NCBI RefSeq assembly: GCF_042683665.1
Contig: NZ_JBHUOO010000025.1
Direction: 5' to 3' (one strand)
DNA from: Leeuwenhoekiella polynyae
Lineage (GTDB): Bacteria; Bacteroidota; Bacteroidia; Flavobacteriales; Flavobacteriaceae
Length of the DNA: 64,000 nucleotides
Made by a program: the position numbers and the translations under genes. Positions within the stretch are counted from its first letter, which is position 1. Every line of letters starts with the position of its first letter. Below are positions 61,427 to 64,000 of this stretch, piece by piece. The notes under the pieces are model-generated. The model was not told where the DNA came from. It searched no databases and saw only the letters and a program-made list of their open reading frames with translations.

Positions 61427-64000
61427 ATGCGCAGCATTCCCTTTTTTTTGTTTTTCTTCCTTTCGGTAAGTCTCAATACTTTTTCACAAAGTCAGGCGAA
61501 TAACTGGTATTTTGGGAATGGAGCCGGCTTAAACTTTAGCTCAGCTACACCAACGGTACTTACAGATGGTCAACTTAACACGCTAGAAGGTTGTGCAACA
61601 ATATCTGATGATGACGGTAATTTACTTTTTTATACCGATGGCATAACTGTTTATGCAGCAGACCATTCTATAATGCAAAATGGGACAAATTTATTTGGAA
61701 ATCCTTCAAGTACCCAGTCTGCCATAATAATACCCCAGCCCAATACACCGGGTATATATTACATATTTACAGTTGATACTCGAACACAACCAAATGAGGT
61801 AAGTGAGGGGCTAAATTACAGTATCGTGGATTTTAATTCCAATCCTGATGGTGTTGTAACTACAAAAAATAATAAGCTTTTGAATTTCTCTTCAGAAAAA
61901 CTGAGTGCGGTGATCAAGAGTTGTGTTACTAACAGCGTATGGATGGTAACTTTCTCTAGCGCTAGCGGTAATGAGAATTTATTAAATACGATATACGCAT
62001 ATGAATTGAGTAATACAGGTTTAAATACTACACCTGTAAAATCACAGATAACTGTGGCTGTTCAGGATCCAAGAGGTAATTTAAAATTCTCTCCAGATGG
62101 TTCAAAATTGGCAATAGCAAATGCTGCAGATGGATTATTTTTGGCCGATTTTGATCCGAATACCGGAATAGTTTCTAGTGCTAGTCGTCTTGCGATTAAC
62201 GGAACAAACTATGCATCTTATGGCGTTGAGTTTTCTCCTAATAATCGTTATTTGTATGTAAGTAGTTCAAATAATGAAGATTCTAGATTACCACCTGGAA
62301 ACCATTTTTCAACTTTACTTCAGTACGATACCGAAGCTACAGATATATCTACAAGTCAGGTTGTGTTAGATGAACAAAGCTATTATCGCGGTAGTTTACA
62401 ATTGGGGCCTAACGGAAAAATATATAGAGCTTTAAGTACTGCGTATCAAGTGGGTTCTAATTATTTAGGCGTTATTGAAAATCCTAATAGTGCAGGATTG
62501 GCAGCCAATTATAATGATAAGGCAATCAATTTAGGAAGCGGCATAAGTTATCAGGGTTTGCCTCCTTTTAATCAGTCTTTATTTAATGAGCTTGATATCA
62601 TTCAAAATGATCTGGATAGTAAGAAGTTAGATCTTTGCGATGGAAATAATTATACGTTAGGGTATGAACCCGTTACAGGAGCATCCTATTCCTGGTACAA
62701 AGATGATGTTTTAATCGCTGGTGAGACGGGTTATGAAATTGATATCACTCAACCTACGGGAGTTACTTTACCTTATACAGAGACGTATGAGTTTAGATTA
62801 GATCCTAATGATGGTAGTTGCGAAAAAGTAGGAGTAGCACAAGTAACGTATTACGCGTATCCACCTAAAAACCCCACAATATTAACTCAATGTGAAGATG
62901 CTGCTACTGCAGATGGCTTTAGTATATTTAACCTTACGGAAGCTGAAGAGCAATTAACAGGTAATGATCCAGATTTTACAATTACGTATCACGAGACCTT
63001 GAATGAGGCTCAATTGAATTTGAATATATTGGACCCCATAGGTTATAAAAATACAGCACCAACCCAAACGTTATATGCTCGAATAGAAAATCCGGCAGGA
63101 TGTGCAGTTTCGGTAGATGTGACCCTGGTTGTAAGTAGTACTGTTGCAAATTCAGCTTTGCTAGAGGATTGTGACCTCGATGATACCGGCTTTGGAGAAT
63201 TTGATCTAAGTGAAGCTAATACTCAGGTTTTGGGTGGAATTTCAGGAAGTTATACTGTAAATTATTATCCTAGCGAAGAAGCAGCACTGCTTGAAGATGC
63301 TAATCTGAAATTGCCAACAATTTATACCAATCAAACACCTTATAAGGAAACCGTTTATGCACGAGTTGAAAATAATAATGCTTGTTTTGCAATTAGTCCG
63401 GTTGCTCTTGTATTGATTCCCAGACCAGATTTTAGTTTAGAAGAAGAAGCTATTTACTGTGCTGTAAATTTTCCGGAGTTAGAAACGTATTATCCTGATT
63501 ATTCTAATTTAGATACATCAAGAACCTACATCTATAAGTGGCTTCCTGAAGGTCAGACTACACCATACTTGGAAACCAATTTGGCAACTACACACACTTT
63601 GAGGATAACAGATGTCGTGTCGGGATGTTTTAGAGAAGAATCAATCACTATTTTAGAAAAAGGACTTGCAGTTATTGAAAATATAGAAGTTACAGACGCT
63701 ACTGAAAATAATACCGCAACATTTACCATTTCAGGAAATGGCGAGTACGAGTTGGCGATAGATAACGAGTTAGGGCCTTATCAGGACGACACAACGTTCT
63801 ACAATCTTGCTCCCGGCTTTCATAGGGTTTATGTAAGGTCTAAAGAAAACTGTGGTTTCATTGAACAAGAATTCAGTATCATTGGTTTTTCAAAATATTT
63901 TACGCCTAATGGTGACGGTTATCACGACTACTGGCAGATACAGGGAATAAGTGATTTAATACAGCCTAATACAGTCATTCGTATTTTTGATCGCTATGGT
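61427..64000 (+). CDS. Large T9SS-secreted surface protein (gliding-type C-terminal domain), truncated by the window end
   Basis: An open frame of 858 codons from ATG 61427 runs off the window. Signal peptide MRSIPFFLFFFLSVSLNTFS. Residues 25-380 look like a WD40/propeller-type region (KFSPDGSKLAIANAADG, VEFSPNNRYLYVSSS). Two tandem modules start with a Cys-Asp-rich sequence at about 62886 and 63160 (QCEDAATADGFSIFNLTEAE and DCDLDDTGFGEFDLSEA). Near residue 825 it reads FTPNGDGYHDYWQIQG, the start of the type B gliding-motility-associated sorting domain, so secretion by the type IX system is expected. Exact ligand unknown. Confidence 0.88.
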   Translation, partial: MRSIPFFLFFFLSVSLNTFSQSQANNWYFGNGAGLNFSSATPTVLTDGQLNTLEGCATISDDDGNLLFYTDGITVYAADHSIMQNGTNLFGNPSSTQSAIIIPQPNTPGIYYIFTVDTRTQPNEVSEGLNYSIVDFNSNPDGVVTTKNNKLLNFSSEKLSAVIKSCVTNSVWMVTFSSASGNENLLNTIYAYELSNTGLNTTPVKSQITVAVQDPRGNLKFSPDGSKLAIANAADGLFLADFDPNTGIVSSASRLAINGTNYASYGVEFSPNNRYLYVSSSNNEDSRLPPGNHFSTLLQYDTEATDISTSQVVLDEQSYYRGSLQLGPNGKIYRALSTAYQVGSNYLGVIENPNSAGLAANYNDKAINLGSGISYQGLPPFNQSLFNELDIIQNDLDSKKLDLCDGNNYTLGYEPVTGASYSWYKDDVLIAGETGYEIDITQPTGVTLPYTETYEFRLDPNDGSCEKVGVAQVTYYAYPPKNPTILTQCEDAATADGFSIFNLTEAEEQLTGNDPDFTITYHETLNEAQLNLNILDPIGYKNTAPTQTLYARIENPAGCAVSVDVTLVVSSTVANSALLEDCDLDDTGFGEFDLSEANTQVLGGISGSYTVNYYPSEEAALLEDANLKLPTIYTNQTPYKETVYARVENNNACFAISPVALVLIPRPDFSLEEEAIYCAVNFPELETYYPDYSNLDTSRTYIYKWLPEGQTTPYLETNLATTHTLRITDVVSGCFREESITILEKGLAVIENIEVTDATENNTATFTISGNGEYELAIDNELGPYQDDTTFYNLAPGFHRVYVRSKENCGFIEQEFSIIGFSKYFTPNGDGYHDYWQIQGISDLIQPNTVIRIFDRYG

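Overview
The window is 64 kb of chromosome from a member of the Bacteroidota, almost certainly a (probably marine) Flavobacteriaceae. Evidence: low GC; Bacteroidetes-type promoters (TAnnTTTG -7 box, TTG about 20 bp upstream where visible); a type IX secretion (gliding C-terminal) protein at the right edge; the rpmB-rpmG-DUF4295 cluster; bacillithiol synthesis (BshC); a CrtIBZ carotenoid operon under a MerR/B12 regulator; and a Nudix-type arabinose regulator. The genus cannot be fixed from the sequence. No tRNA, rRNA, insertion sequence, prophage or CRISPR array was seen.

Layout. 0-10.3 kb: an orphan HD-Pycsar-effector membrane protein (minus), a giant lipoprotein joining a metallophosphoesterase, a kinase-like middle and an Omp85-type barrel, a GNAT-nitrilase fusion, a membrane pentapeptide-repeat protein, a beta-propeller lipoprotein, MscS and Dps. 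10.4-15.7 kb: three nucleotide-sugar genes (WbpP-like 4-epimerase, WbpO/TviB-like dehydrogenase, WecB-like 2-epimerase), recR and a family 2 glycosyltransferase. 15.8-25.8 kb: housekeeping genes, namely a 2-oxoacid dehydrogenase E2, an exonuclease-FAH-Hpt-cinA run, rpmB-rpmG-DUF4295, ftsY, an amidase lipoprotein and rimO. 25.7-30.0 kb (minus): a CarboxypepD_reg-like protein, a decayed fragment of an M16 peptidase, a small MscS and an M14 carboxypeptidase. 30.3-36.4 kb: bshC, then the minus-strand operon carH-like/crtI/crtB/crtZ/DUF2071.

36.5-50.3 kb is the accessory centrepiece: an L-arabinan/arabinoside catabolism locus. A Nudix-family AraR-like regulator is divergent from secreted GH51, two GH43 and a GH127 enzyme, then araB, araD, a sodium:sugar symporter, araA and a lipoprotein aldose 1-epimerase. 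Polymer is trimmed outside the cytoplasm, free arabinose enters through the symporter, and AraA-AraB-AraD convert it to xylulose 5-phosphate. No SusC/SusD pair is present. Palindromes overlapping or next to the two promoters are candidate operators. The epimerase gene is broken by a single N at 50031 that looks like a collapsed assembly gap.

50.4-64 kb: a YdeI-like protein, M1 and M28 peptidases, a fused trehalose-6-phosphate synthase/phosphatase divergent from a GH15 glucosidase/trehalase, an unrecognised protein with a kinase-like catalytic pattern, an ABC-2 transporter pair, and the 5' 2.6 kb of a large T9SS-secreted surface protein cut by the window end.

No wholly new multi-gene system is proven here. 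The best leads are the orphan HD-PycTM protein, the phosphoesterase/kinase-like/barrel fusion, the CarH-like regulator lacking one light-state ligand, the DUF2071 gene coupled to the carotenoid operon, and the kinase-like gene beside the trehalose genes.
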